Shown here in pieces: positions 9,493 through 16,968 of a stretch of DNA of 64,000 nucleotides. The position numbers and the translations under genes are program-made. The notes under the pieces were generated by a model, which searched no databases, was not told the origin of the DNA, and was given only the letters and a program-made list of their open reading frames with translations. The first letter of the stretch is position 1; the number at the start of each line of letters is the position of its first letter. The DNA is from Sphingobium fluviale (GTDB lineage: Bacteria > Pseudomonadota > Alphaproteobacteria > Sphingomonadales > Sphingomonadaceae): the NCBI RefSeq assembly GCF_004122115.1, contig NZ_SBKP01000011.1:1-64000 (forward strand). Direction: 5' to 3'.

Positions 9493-12045
9493 CTATCCCG
9501 CCTTCTTCGCCGCAGCTTTCTTCGGCGCGGCCTTCTTGGCGGGCGCAGCTTTCTTTTTCGTCGCCGGTTTCTTGCCCTTCTTCGCCGGTGCCGCCGCAGC
9601 GCGCGCATCGATCAGCTGCGCGGCCTCCTCCAGCGTCAGCGCATCCTGCTCGATGCTCTTGGGCAGCGTGGCGTTGGTGGTGCCGTCGGTCACATAAGCG
9701 CCAAAGCGCCCGGCCATCAGCTTGATCTCGGCTTCCGTGCGCGGATGCTTGCCCAGAACTTTGAGCGGCTCGCGCGATGCCCCGCCCGCGCGTGGGCCTT
9801 TGACCGCTGCCTCGGCGAGCTTAACGACGGCAGCGTTCATGCCGGTCTCGAATATCTCGGCGGTGGAAGACAGCCGCGCATATTTGCCGTCATGCAGCAG
9901 ATATGGCCCATAACGCCCCAGATTGGCGACGATCGGCAGGCCGGTCTCCGGGTGGTTGCCCACCTCGCGCGGGAGGCTCAAGAGCTTCACCGCCCAGTCC
10001 AGCGTCAGCTCACCATCGGGCAGATCCTTGGGTATGGAGCCCCGCTTGGCGTCCTTGCCCGATCCCATCTCGACATACGGCCCAAAGCGGCCTGATTTCT
10101 TGACGATGTCCTCGCCCGTCTCCGGGTGCTTGCCCAGAATTTCCGGCCCGCTGTCCGCGCCCTCGCCCGTACCGCCCGGCTGGCCGAACTTGCGGGTGAA
10201 CTTGCATTCGGGATAGTTGGAGCACGCAATGAACGCGCCAAAGCGCCCGCCGCGCAATGACAGGCGCCCTTCGCTGCACAAGGGGCAGGCGCGCGGGTCT
10301 GTGCCGTCGCCCTTGTCGGGGAACAGCATGGGGCTAAGGAATTCATCGAGCGCCGCCGTCACTTCAGACGGCTTCTGCTCCATCACCTCCGCCGTCTTGG
10401 GCTTGAAATCACGCCAGAAGGCATCCAGTACCGCCTGCCACTGCGCCCGCCCGCCGGAAATATCGTCCAGCTCCTCCTCAAGCCCGGCAGTGAAGTCATA
10501 GCTCACATAGCGGTCAAAGAAGCGCTCCAGAAACGCCGTGACCAGCCGCCCGCTTTCCTCTGCGAAGAAGCGGTTCTTCTCGACGCGGACATAGTCCCGG
10601 TCTTTCAGCACCTGAATGGTCGATGCGTAGGTCGATGGCCGCCCAATGCCCAGCTCCTCCAGGCGCTTGACCAGCGACGCCTCGGAATAGCGCGGTGGCG
10701 GTTGGGTGAAATGCTGCTCGGCGCTCACCGCCTTCTTCGCGGGCGCATCGCCAGCATTGAGACGCGGCAGCAGTTTGCTGTCGTCGTCCGCATCGTCATC
10801 CGTGCCTTCCTCATAGAGCGAGAGGAAGCCGGGGAAGATCACCACCTGGCCCGTGGCGCGCAGGCCGTGGCTGCCGGTGCCATCCAGCATCTCGACCGTG
10901 GTGCGCTCCAGCCGGGCAGACGCCATCTGGCTCGCCAACGCCCGCTTGAAGATGAGGTCATAAAGCCGGGCATGATCGCCGCTCCCTGCCTTATCCTTGG
11001 CAAAGTCCGTCGGGCGGATCGCCTCGTGCGCTTCCTGCGCGTTCTTGGCCTTGGTGGTATATTGGCGGGGCTTGTCCGGCAGATATCCACCATCGAATCT
11101 GTCCGCTATCGCCTTGCGCGCAGCGGAAATGGCGCTGCCGTCCATCTGCACGCCGTCGGTCCGCATATAGGTGATCGCGCCGTCCTCATACAGCCCCTGT
11201 GCCACCCGCATCGTATGGCTGGCGGAAAACCCGAGCTTGCGCGCGGCCTCCTGTTGCAGGGTCGAGGTCGTGAACGGCGGCGGCGGATTGCGGGTGAGCG
11301 GCTTGGTCTCGACGCTCTCGACCGTGAAGCGCCCGGCCTCGACATCGGCCTTGGCGGCGAGCGCATCGCCTTCCTTGCCGATGGTCAATCGCTCGATCTT
11401 CTCGCCGCGCCACTTGACCAGCCGCGCGGTAAAGGTCCGCCCATCCTGCTCCATCTCGGCGGCGACGGACCAGTATTCCTGCGGCGTAAACGCCTCTATC
11501 TCGCGCTCGCGTTCCACAATCAGCCTAAGCGCGACCGACTGCACCCGGCCAGCAGACTTCGCGCCCGGCAGCTTGCGCCACAGCACCGGCGAGAGCGTGA
11601 AGCCGACAAGATAATCGAGCGCCCGCCGCGCACGATAGGCATCGATCAGGTCATGATCGAGATCGCGCGGGGCAGCCATCGCCTCGGTCACGGCCTGTTT
11701 GGTGATGGCATTGAAGGTCACGCGCACCACATCCTTGGGCGCCGCCTTCTTGGCTTTGAGCACCTCCAGCACATGCCAGCTTATCGCCTCCCCTTCCCGA
11801 TCAGGGTCGGTCGCGAGGATAACGCGGCTCGATTGCTTGGCGGCATCGGTGATGGCTTTGAGCTGGCGGCCCTTGTCGCCATAATTTTCCCATTGCATCG
11901 CAAAGCCGTCATCAGGATCGACCGATCCATCCTTGGGCGGCAAATCCCGCACATGGCCGTAAGACGCGAGGACATGATAATCCCCGCCCAGATATTTCTC
12001 GATGGTCTTGGCCTTGGCGGGAGATTCGACGATGACAAGCTGCAT
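9493..12045 (-). CDS. topA: DNA topoisomerase I
   Basis: This 850-residue type IA topoisomerase relaxes negative supercoils. The Toprim domain opens MQLVIVESPAKAKTIEKYLG and has ATDPDREGEAISWH. SAGRVQSVALRLIVERE and the active-site Tyr in AITYMRTDGVQMDG are intact. At least one four-Cys zinc ribbon (ACPLCSEGRL...ACSNYPECKF) follows, then repeats of GRFGAY/GRYGPY type. The tail is a Lys/Ala-rich histone-like extension (KKAAPAKKAAPKKAAAKK), common in alphaproteobacterial TopA. ATG 12045 is the family start; a longer reading to 12435 runs through non-coding DNA. It lies downstream of dprA, now separated from it by a 460-bp inserted block. Confidence 0.96.
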   Translation of the reverse strand: MQLVIVESPAKAKTIEKYLGGDYHVLASYGHVRDLPPKDGSVDPDDGFAMQWENYGDKGRQLKAITDAAKQSSRVILATDPDREGEAISWHVLEVLKAKKAAPKDVVRVTFNAITKQAVTEAMAAPRDLDHDLIDAYRARRALDYLVGFTLSPVLWRKLPGAKSAGRVQSVALRLIVEREREIEAFTPQEYWSVAAEMEQDGRTFTARLVKWRGEKIERLTIGKEGDALAAKADVEAGRFTVESVETKPLTRNPPPPFTTSTLQQEAARKLGFSASHTMRVAQGLYEDGAITYMRTDGVQMDGSAISAARKAIADRFDGGYLPDKPRQYTTKAKNAQEAHEAIRPTDFAKDKAGSGDHARLYDLIFKRALASQMASARLERTTVEMLDGTGSHGLRATGQVVIFPGFLSLYEEGTDDDADDDSKLLPRLNAGDAPAKKAVSAEQHFTQPPPRYSEASLVKRLEELGIGRPSTYASTIQVLKDRDYVRVEKNRFFAEESGRLVTAFLERFFDRYVSYDFTAGLEEELDDISGGRAQWQAVLDAFWRDFKPKTAEVMEQKPSEVTAALDEFLSPMLFPDKGDGTDPRACPLCSEGRLSLRGGRFGAFIACSNYPECKFTRKFGQPGGTGEGADSGPEILGKHPETGEDIVKKSGRFGPYVEMGSGKDAKRGSIPKDLPDGELTLDWAVKLLSLPREVGNHPETGLPIVANLGRYGPYLLHDGKYARLSSTAEIFETGMNAAVVKLAEAAVKGPRAGGASREPLKVLGKHPRTEAEIKLMAGRFGAYVTDGTTNATLPKSIEQDALTLEEAAQLIDARAAAAPAKKGKKPATKKKAAPAKKAAPKKAAAKKAG

Positions 12046-12100
12046 GGGGGTGTTGGCTTCCTTACGCGTACACGCGCGAGGATGTAGGGGGTTGGGCCGA

Positions 12101-12120
12101 GCCGTCAAGCGATAAGCGAG
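12101..12120. repeat. 20-bp direct repeat, left copy
   Basis: GCCGTCAAGCGATAAGCGAG at 12101-12120 is identical to 12561-12580, exactly 460 bases away. The right copy contains the dprA stop codon, so the sequence is native to the dprA 3' end and the left copy is a duplicate. Confidence 0.9.
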
Positions 12121-12137
12121 GGCCACCCCGATCCGTC

Positions 12138-12159
12138 TGCCAGCGCAGGCTGGCATCTC
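12138..12159. repeat. Palindromic repeat left of the GIY-YIG gene
   Basis: TGCCAGC (12138-12144), loop GCAG, GCTGGCA (12149-12155), then TCTC. The identical 22 bases occur at 12537-12558. The half-motif TGCC...GGCATC also occurs in the element inside glyS. Confidence 0.85.
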
Positions 12160-12186
12160 GTGCGGCGATGTGCCAAACTCTGATGC

Positions 12187-12474
12187 ATGCGCGGCGGATG
12201 GACCTACATCATGACCAACAAACCGTGCGGCGTTCTTTATGTCGGCGTTACGAGCCGCCTGCATGCGCGGATCGAACAGCACAAGCGAGGCAAGGGATCG
12301 GAATTTTGCCGCCGCTATAACCTGCACACCCTTGTGCTGGCCGAGCGACATGAACGCATCGAAGATGCCATCGCGCGGGAAAAGGCAATGAAGGCGTGGA
12401 AGCGGGAATGGAAAATCCGCCTCATCGAGGAGCAAAACCCTGAATGGCGAGATTTGTTCTCATTGTTGGCGTAA
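12187..12474 (+). CDS. GIY-YIG family nuclease
   Basis: A 95-residue single-domain GIY-YIG protein (UPF0213/UvrC-N-like). GWTYIMTNKPCGVLYVGVTS holds the two signature strands, with TYI for GIY and YVG for YIG spaced as in the family. The conserved Arg follows in RLHARIEQHKRG, and the Glu in IAREKAMKAWKREWK. All residues expected for a magnesium-dependent nuclease appear present. Standalone copies of this small gene are multicopy in many alphaproteobacteria, and their role is not established. Here it is bracketed by palindromic repeats and a 20-bp direct repeat. No clear Shine-Dalgarno is seen; ATG 12187 gives the family start MRGGWTYIM. Confidence 0.85.
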   Translation: MRGGWTYIMTNKPCGVLYVGVTSRLHARIEQHKRGKGSEFCRRYNLHTLVLAERHERIEDAIAREKAMKAWKREWKIRLIEEQNPEWRDLFSLLA

Positions 12475-12484
12475 AACTCTGAGA

Positions 12485-12502
12485 CCCCAGCCTTCGCTGG
12501 GG
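12485..12502. repeat. Hairpin right of the GIY-YIG gene
   Basis: CCCCAGC-CTTC-GCTGGGG followed by TGACGG. It matches the second half of the glyS element (CCCCGGC/GCCGGGG followed by TGACGG). It could also terminate the nuclease transcript, being 10 bases past its stop. Confidence 0.75.
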
Positions 12503-12536
12503 TGACGGGAAGGATCCACCCAACATTTCATCGTCA

Positions 12537-12558
12537 TGCCAGCGCAGGCTGGCATCTC
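12537..12558. repeat. Palindromic repeat, second copy
   Basis: Exact copy of 12138-12159, here preceded by CGTCA, which restores the CGTCATGCC start seen in the glyS element. It lies just inside the right 20-bp direct repeat. Confidence 0.85.
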
Positions 12559-12560
12559 AT

Positions 12561-12580
12561 GCCGTCAAGCGATAAGCGAG
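12561..12580. repeat. 20-bp direct repeat, right copy (dprA end)
   Basis: Identical to 12101-12120. Bases 12565-12567 are the dprA stop codon (reverse strand TGA), showing that this copy is the functional, ancestral one. Confidence 0.9.
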
Positions 12581-13614
12581 ACTTTGCCGCCCGCGTGCCG
12601 CTCCAGCCTGCCCGCCAGCTCCAGCTCCAGCAGCGCCATCTGCACGGCGGTGGAGGGCTGGCCGGACTGGCGGATCAGCTCATCAAGCGGCACCGGAACT
12701 GGTCCCAGCAGCGCGATGATGTCTGCCGGGTCAACCGCTTCGGCAGCGGGCTTTTCCCCTGCAAAAAGCGAGAGCTGCGGCGCGCGTGGTCCTGCGCGGG
12801 GATCGAGGTTGCTCAGCGCCTCCATCACATCGGCGGCGGACTGGATCAGCGTCGCGCCCTCGCGGATCAGCAGGTTGCACCCCTGCGCGCGAGGATCGAG
12901 CGGAGAGCCGGGCACGGCCAGCACCTCGCGCCCATATTCGCCCGCCAGACGCGCGGTGATGAGCGAGCCGGATTTCGGCGCCGCCTCTACCACGATCGTC
13001 GCGCGAGAGAGGCCCGCGATCACGCGGTTGCGATGCGGGAAATAGCGCGCCTTCGGCTCTGTGCCGGGCGGCTGCTCGGCGATCAGCAGCGCAGCCTCGG
13101 CAATCTGCTCCTGCAGGTCAGCGTTTTCGGGCGGATAGTGGCTGTCGATCCCGCCCGCGATCACCGCGACGGTGCGTTCCTCCGCCCCATGATGCGCGGC
13201 GGTGTCTATCCCGCGCGCGAGGCCGGAGACGATCACCAGCCCCTCTCCCGCCAGCTCCCGCGCCAGCCCCCGCGCAAAGCGGCAGGCAGCGGCAGAGGCA
13301 TTGCGCGCGCCCACCATCGCGACGCATGGGCCGTTCGCCAATGCTATGTTTCCGCGATAGGTCAACACCGGCGGCGCGTCTTCCGTCTCGGCGAGCAGCG
13401 CGGGATAATCCGCATCGCCCCAGACAAGCCATCGCGCACCCAGCCGCTCTGCCGCCTCTATCTCAGCGGCAATAGCGCGTTCGTCCGCCCGTTCGCGCAG
13501 CGCCCGCAGCGCCTCGCTGGCGTTACCGAACCGCCCGATCAAATGCCGATAGCTGACAGGCCCGATGCGGGGCGAGCGCGCCAGCCGGATCGCATCGAAC
13601 CGCGCCTGATCCAT
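12565..13614 (-). CDS. dprA: DNA-processing protein DprA
   Basis: DprA loads RecA onto incoming single-stranded DNA during transformation; many non-competent bacteria also keep it. The 349-residue protein has an N-terminal SAM-like helical region, then a Rossmann-like DNA-binding fold (WGDADYPALLAETEDAPPVLTYRGN, VGARNASAAA, VSGLARGIDTAAHHGA, FPHRNRVIAGLSRATIVVEA). It ends in a winged-helix domain (IALLGPVPVPLDELIRQSGQ). Start is ATG 13614. The plsY stop lies 7 bases upstream, so plsY-dprA form an operon that probably once ran into topA. The final seven codons lie in the 20-bp repeat duplicated on the far side of the GIY-YIG block. Confidence 0.95.
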   Translation of the reverse strand: MDQARFDAIRLARSPRIGPVSYRHLIGRFGNASEALRALRERADERAIAAEIEAAERLGARWLVWGDADYPALLAETEDAPPVLTYRGNIALANGPCVAMVGARNASAAACRFARGLARELAGEGLVIVSGLARGIDTAAHHGAEERTVAVIAGGIDSHYPPENADLQEQIAEAALLIAEQPPGTEPKARYFPHRNRVIAGLSRATIVVEAAPKSGSLITARLAGEYGREVLAVPGSPLDPRAQGCNLLIREGATLIQSAADVMEALSNLDPRAGPRAPQLSLFAGEKPAAEAVDPADIIALLGPVPVPLDELIRQSGQPSTAVQMALLELELAGRLERHAGGKVSLIA

Positions 13615-13621
13615 CTGCGGA

Positions 13622-14221
13622 TCAGGCCTTCTTGCTGCCGATGCGCGGTTCCTCGCCCTTGATCAGGCGCGCGATGTTCGTGCGGTGCCGCCACAGCACC
13701 ACCGCCGCCATCGCCGCACAGGGAATGACCAGCTCTGGCCGTCCGCCAAGCATTGCGGCTGCAGGCGCGCTCAGAGCCGCGCTCATGCCGCCCGCCGAGG
13801 AAATGCGGGTGAGGAGCAGCATCCCGATCCAGACAGCCGCAAACACAAGCCCCACCGGCCAGGCGAGCGCGAGGCACACGCCCATCATCGTCGCCACGCC
13901 CTTGCCGCCCGCAAAGCGCAGCCAGACCGGGTAGCAATGGCCGATAAACGCCATCACGCCCGCCATCGCCCCGCCACCACCGGGCAACAGCGCCTCACCC
14001 AGCATTACTGCCGCCGCGCCCTTGCCCAGATCGAGCAGCAACGTCGCCGCCGCCAGCCCCTTGCGCCCGGTGCGCAGCACATTGGTCGCGCCGATATTGC
14101 CAGAGCCGATGGCGCGCAGGTCTCCCGCCCCGCCAAGGCGCGTCAGGATGATGCCGAAGGGGATCGAACCAAGGAAATAACCGAGCGCCATGATGAACGC
14201 GGGCATCTGCCACAGGGTCAT
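13622..14221 (-). CDS. plsY: Acyl-phosphate glycerol-3-phosphate acyltransferase
   Basis: PlsY transfers an acyl group from acyl-phosphate to glycerol-3-phosphate, the first step of phospholipid synthesis, in the inner membrane. The three conserved cytoplasmic loops are visible: GYFLGSIPFGI, LRAIGSGNIGATNVLRTGRKG, and the glycine-rich FIGHCYPVWLRFAGGKGVATMMG. About five membrane helices are predicted by eye. ATG 14221 (MTLWQMPAF) has GGAG nine bases upstream and gives 199 residues, normal for the family; a start at 14260 would add an acidic leader. The next gene downstream is dprA, 7 bases away. Confidence 0.94.
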   Translation of the reverse strand: MTLWQMPAFIMALGYFLGSIPFGIILTRLGGAGDLRAIGSGNIGATNVLRTGRKGLAAATLLLDLGKGAAAVMLGEALLPGGGGAMAGVMAFIGHCYPVWLRFAGGKGVATMMGVCLALAWPVGLVFAAVWIGMLLLTRISSAGGMSAALSAPAAAMLGGRPELVIPCAAMAAVVLWRHRTNIARLIKGEEPRIGSKKA

Positions 14222-14279
14222 GAAATCAGGCTCCGTTGCATCCTCTATCTCCCCATCCATAGCCGCGCGGAGGCGCTTG

Positions 14280-15026
14280 TCACTCGTTTTCGAGCGGCAC
14301 CGAATATTCGGGGAGAGACTTGAACGCCTGTTTCAGCGCCGCGCCCCAGCCGCGTGAAATCTCGTTATAATAGGGGTCGTCCGCGCCGATCCGCGTCTCG
14401 AAGCCGACGCGGCAGGTTCCGGCAGGCACCACCTGTAAATCGAACGGCAAGCCGACCGACAGATTGGCCTTCAGCGTCGAATCAAAGCTGACCATCAACA
14501 GCTTGGCGGCCTCGGCAAAAGACATGCGCGGATCATATGCGCGCACGAGGATCGGGCGGCCATATTTCGTCTCGCCGCTCTGGAAAAAGGGCGTGTCGGC
14601 CGATGCCTCGATGAAATTGCCTTCGGGATAGATCAGGAACAGGCGCGGCGGGCTGCCCAATATCTGCCCGCCCAAGATGATCGTCGCATCGAACTTGCTT
14701 TCGGCCTCGCTGCCGCTCATCGCGCCGGAGCGGATCGTGTCGCGCAATGTCTCGCCTACGATATTGGCGACCTGAAACATGCTGGGCGCTTCGAGAATCG
14801 AGGGCCGACGATCAGCCGGCCGCTTGTTGCGCTCCTCAAGCTGGCTGACGACCGACTGGGTGGTGGCGAGGTTGCCCGCGGTGAGCATCGTGATCACGCG
14901 CTCGCCCGCCGCCTCCCAGGTGAACATCTTGCGGAACACCGAGATATTATCGACCCCTGCGTTGGTCCGCGTGTCAGACATGAAGATCAGGCCTGCATCC
15001 AGCTGCATGCCCACGCAATACGTCAT
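14280..15026 (-). CDS. Anbu proteasome-type peptidase
   Basis: This 248-residue Ntn-hydrolase of the proteasome beta/HslV superfamily is the Anbu (ancestral beta subunit) form. The N terminus MTYCVGMQLDAGLIFMSDTRTNAG has Thr2, which would become the catalytic N-terminal residue after Met removal. The Asp of SDTR and the GVDNISVFRKMF region are typical. FDATIILGGQI and FLIYPEGNFIEASADTPFFQ are also Anbu-like. Anbu forms helical or ring assemblies with poorly known substrates. The preceding transglutaminase, alpha-E and ATP-grasp genes are the characteristic partners of this peptidase. A 144-base gap with palindromes separates it from the transglutaminase gene. Confidence 0.93.
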   Translation of the reverse strand: MTYCVGMQLDAGLIFMSDTRTNAGVDNISVFRKMFTWEAAGERVITMLTAGNLATTQSVVSQLEERNKRPADRRPSILEAPSMFQVANIVGETLRDTIRSGAMSGSEAESKFDATIILGGQILGSPPRLFLIYPEGNFIEASADTPFFQSGETKYGRPILVRAYDPRMSFAEAAKLLMVSFDSTLKANLSVGLPFDLQVVPAGTCRVGFETRIGADDPYYNEISRGWGAALKQAFKSLPEYSVPLENE

Positions 15027-15066
15027 TGTGCTCCCCTTCGTACCCCTATGGTTCAGCGCCAGCCCG

Positions 15067-15119
15067 CTCCCCCTCCCAATCTCCCATAAGATAGCCTGTC
15101 GGGAGGTTGGGCGGGGGAG
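15067..15119. repeat. 19-bp inverted repeat before the Anbu gene
   Basis: The left arm at 15067-15085 and right arm at 15101-15119 pair over 19 positions with one mismatch and one G-U pair, around a 15-base loop. It sits within the Anbu operon about 40 bases upstream of the peptidase start. It could be a dispersed repeat, an attenuator or an mRNA processing site. Confidence 0.6.
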
Positions 15120-15139
15120 AGGGCCGGTGCCGTCCCCGG

Positions 15140-15159
15140 AAATGCGCGTCAGCGCATTT
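15140..15159 (-). terminator. Hairpin after the transglutaminase gene
   Basis: AAATGCGC-GTCA-GCGCATTT is a perfect 8-bp stem starting 12 bases past the transglutaminase stop. There is no T-run after it on the reverse strand, so it may attenuate or process rather than terminate. Confidence 0.35.
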
Positions 15160-15170
15160 CGATAAAATAC

Positions 15171-15977
15171 CTACTGATCGACGCGCAGAGATACAAGCAT
15201 AGTTGAATCGCCCCCGCCGAAAGTCATCGCATGCACCGGCGACGCATCGGCATAATCCCGCCCGGTCGCGACGCGGACATAATGCTTGTCTGGGCACACC
15301 CGGTTAGACACATCGAAGCCGACCCAGCCCAGCCCATCCAGATAGGCCTCGGCCCATGCGTGGCCTGCCTCCTGCTCCACCCGGTCTTCCATGAACAGAT
15401 AGCCCGACACATAGCGCGCCGGGATGCCCAGCAGCCGCGCGGCGGCGATAAAGATATGCGCATGATCCTGGCACACGCCCTGCCCGATCTGCATCGCCTC
15501 CTCCGCCGAAGTCCGGGCGTCGGTAAAGCCGATCTGGTAGGCGACGGCATCGGCTATGGCGTTGCTGAGGCCATGCATCAGCGCAACGTCGCCCTCATGC
15601 CCCTCTGCTTTCACTCGGTTCGCCAGCGCGCTCACGCTTGCGCCCGCCTTGGTGAGTGCGGTGGGCTGGCGAAACAGCCAGAGCGGCGTATAGCCCTGAT
15701 GCGCACCAACGACGCCGTGATAGTCTTCCACCGTCTCCACCTCGCCGGAGCAGACGATCGCTACGCTGCCCGCGCCCTCTTCCACCCGGATCAGCGAGCA
15801 ATGGTTGCGGTGCGCATCATCATATTCCGCCTCGCATGTCCCGCCCTGCACCTCCATCGACCAGCTTACCACCTTCTGATGCGCGTTGTCCTTGGGCTTC
15901 AGCCGCACCCGCTGAAGGCCATAGGGAACCGGCTGGTCAAAGTGATAGGCTGTGGTGTGATGAAAGCGGATCTTCAT
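15171..15977 (-). CDS. Transglutaminase-like cysteine protease of the Anbu cluster
   Basis: This 268-residue protein has the bacterial transglutaminase N-terminal beta domain (MKIRFHHTTAYHFDQPV) and a papain-like core. The triad is visible: Cys near residue 169 in GQGVCQDHAHIF, His in AGHAWAEAYLDGLGWVGFD, and Asp in FDVSN. Such COG1305 proteins usually act as peptidases or amide-bond enzymes rather than crosslinkers. It is the third gene of the Anbu cluster, 36 bases after the alpha-E gene, and so probably works with the ATP-grasp ligase to add or remove a peptide tag. The substrate is unknown. Confidence 0.93.
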   Translation of the reverse strand: MKIRFHHTTAYHFDQPVPYGLQRVRLKPKDNAHQKVVSWSMEVQGGTCEAEYDDAHRNHCSLIRVEEGAGSVAIVCSGEVETVEDYHGVVGAHQGYTPLWLFRQPTALTKAGASVSALANRVKAEGHEGDVALMHGLSNAIADAVAYQIGFTDARTSAEEAMQIGQGVCQDHAHIFIAAARLLGIPARYVSGYLFMEDRVEQEAGHAWAEAYLDGLGWVGFDVSNRVCPDKHYVRVATGRDYADASPVHAMTFGGGDSTMLVSLRVDQ

Positions 15978-16013
15978 GAAACTCTGTGCGCCCTTGTCCG
16001 TTCGCTGATGCCG

Positions 16014-16961
16014 TTATTCGGTAAAGCGGTAATCCTTCTCGATCTGCCATGCGATGGCGGCGTTACTCGCCATGAAATCCTGCAGAAACTCGTGCAGCCC
16101 GCGCTCGAATATCTGTTCGACGCTGATGCTCTCAAGGTCTTTTGCCAGCTTCAGCGCCTGCGCATGGACCGGCTTTTCCTCGTTATAGTCAAAGCCAAGC
16201 CATTTCAGATTTTCGCTGATCTTGAGCGCGCAGAACAGGATGGAGCGCGGGAACCGCCCGTCGAGGATGAGGAAACGCGCGATGTCGATCGCCTTGGTCT
16301 CGTTGGGATTGAGCCAGCGATAGCTGCGCTGGGCCGAGAGCGAGCGCAGCAGCATATCCCACTGGTTGGTATCGAGCGTGGAGCCGACATGGCTCAGCGA
16401 GGGCAGCAGCAGATAATATTTCACATCCATGATGCGTGCTGTGTTGTCCGCCCGCTCCACAAAGGTGCCAAGGCGCGCGAAGTTGTAGATGTCGTTGCGC
16501 AGCATCGTGCCGTGCAGCGCCCCGCGCACCAGCGCGCTGTGCTGGCGGATCATGCCCAGCGCCTGCGGCATATCCGCCTCGCGCAGAGGCCGCGCCATCG
16601 TGTCCCGCGTGGTGATGAAGCACTCGTTCGTCGCTTCCCACACTTCGCGGGTGATGGCGGTGCGGGCTATGCGCGCATTGTCGCGCGCGCGTTCGATCAT
16701 CGAGAGCACGGATCCACCCTGATTACGCCCGCGCAGCAGGAAGTTCACCACCTGGGCAGGCTCATAGGCCAGCCCCGTCTCTTCATAGGCCTGCGCCAGC
16801 CCGACAGTTGTGAGCACAGAGCGCCATTCCTGCACCGCCGTGTCGCCGCGCGTCAAAGACATGCGCAGCCCGGCCTCCGTCAACCGCGCCAGATTTTCGC
16901 TGCGTTCGAGGTAGCGAAACATCCAGAACAGCGCGCCGGCGGTTTTGCCAAGGGTGGTCAT
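16014..16961 (-). CDS. Alpha-E domain protein of the Anbu cluster
   Basis: A 315-residue all-helical protein of the alpha-E family (COG2307, once DUF403). ALFWMFRYLERSENLARLTEAGLRM at the N terminus, VERADNTARIMDVKYYLLLP in the middle, and FLILDGRFPRSILFCALKISENL towards the C terminus are characteristic. No catalytic role is established. It is consistently encoded next to the circularly permuted ATP-grasp and transglutaminase genes, as here: the ATP-grasp stop lies 7 bases before this start. It is predicted to be a cytoplasmic partner of that peptide-ligase module. Confidence 0.92.
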   Translation of the reverse strand: MTTLGKTAGALFWMFRYLERSENLARLTEAGLRMSLTRGDTAVQEWRSVLTTVGLAQAYEETGLAYEPAQVVNFLLRGRNQGGSVLSMIERARDNARIARTAITREVWEATNECFITTRDTMARPLREADMPQALGMIRQHSALVRGALHGTMLRNDIYNFARLGTFVERADNTARIMDVKYYLLLPSLSHVGSTLDTNQWDMLLRSLSAQRSYRWLNPNETKAIDIARFLILDGRFPRSILFCALKISENLKWLGFDYNEEKPVHAQALKLAKDLESISVEQIFERGLHEFLQDFMASNAAIAWQIEKDYRFTE

Positions 16962-16968
16962 GCTGCGC

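Larger units (their letters stand above)
12121..12580 (+). mobile_element. Candidate GIY-YIG/palindrome insertion
   Basis: This 460-bp unit contains one GIY-YIG nuclease gene flanked by palindromic repeats. It is bounded by an exact 20-bp duplication of the dprA end (12101-12120 and 12561-12580). A 22-bp motif, TGCCAGC-GCAG-GCTGGCA plus TCTC, appears in direct orientation on both sides of the gene (12138-12159 and 12537-12558). There is no transposase. The arrangement looks like an insertion with target duplication, separating topA from dprA. Mobility is inferred from structure only. Confidence 0.5.

Noticed and set aside
10702-12087. Forward frame opposite topA
   Set aside because: Shadow of topA; composition follows the antisense of its codons.
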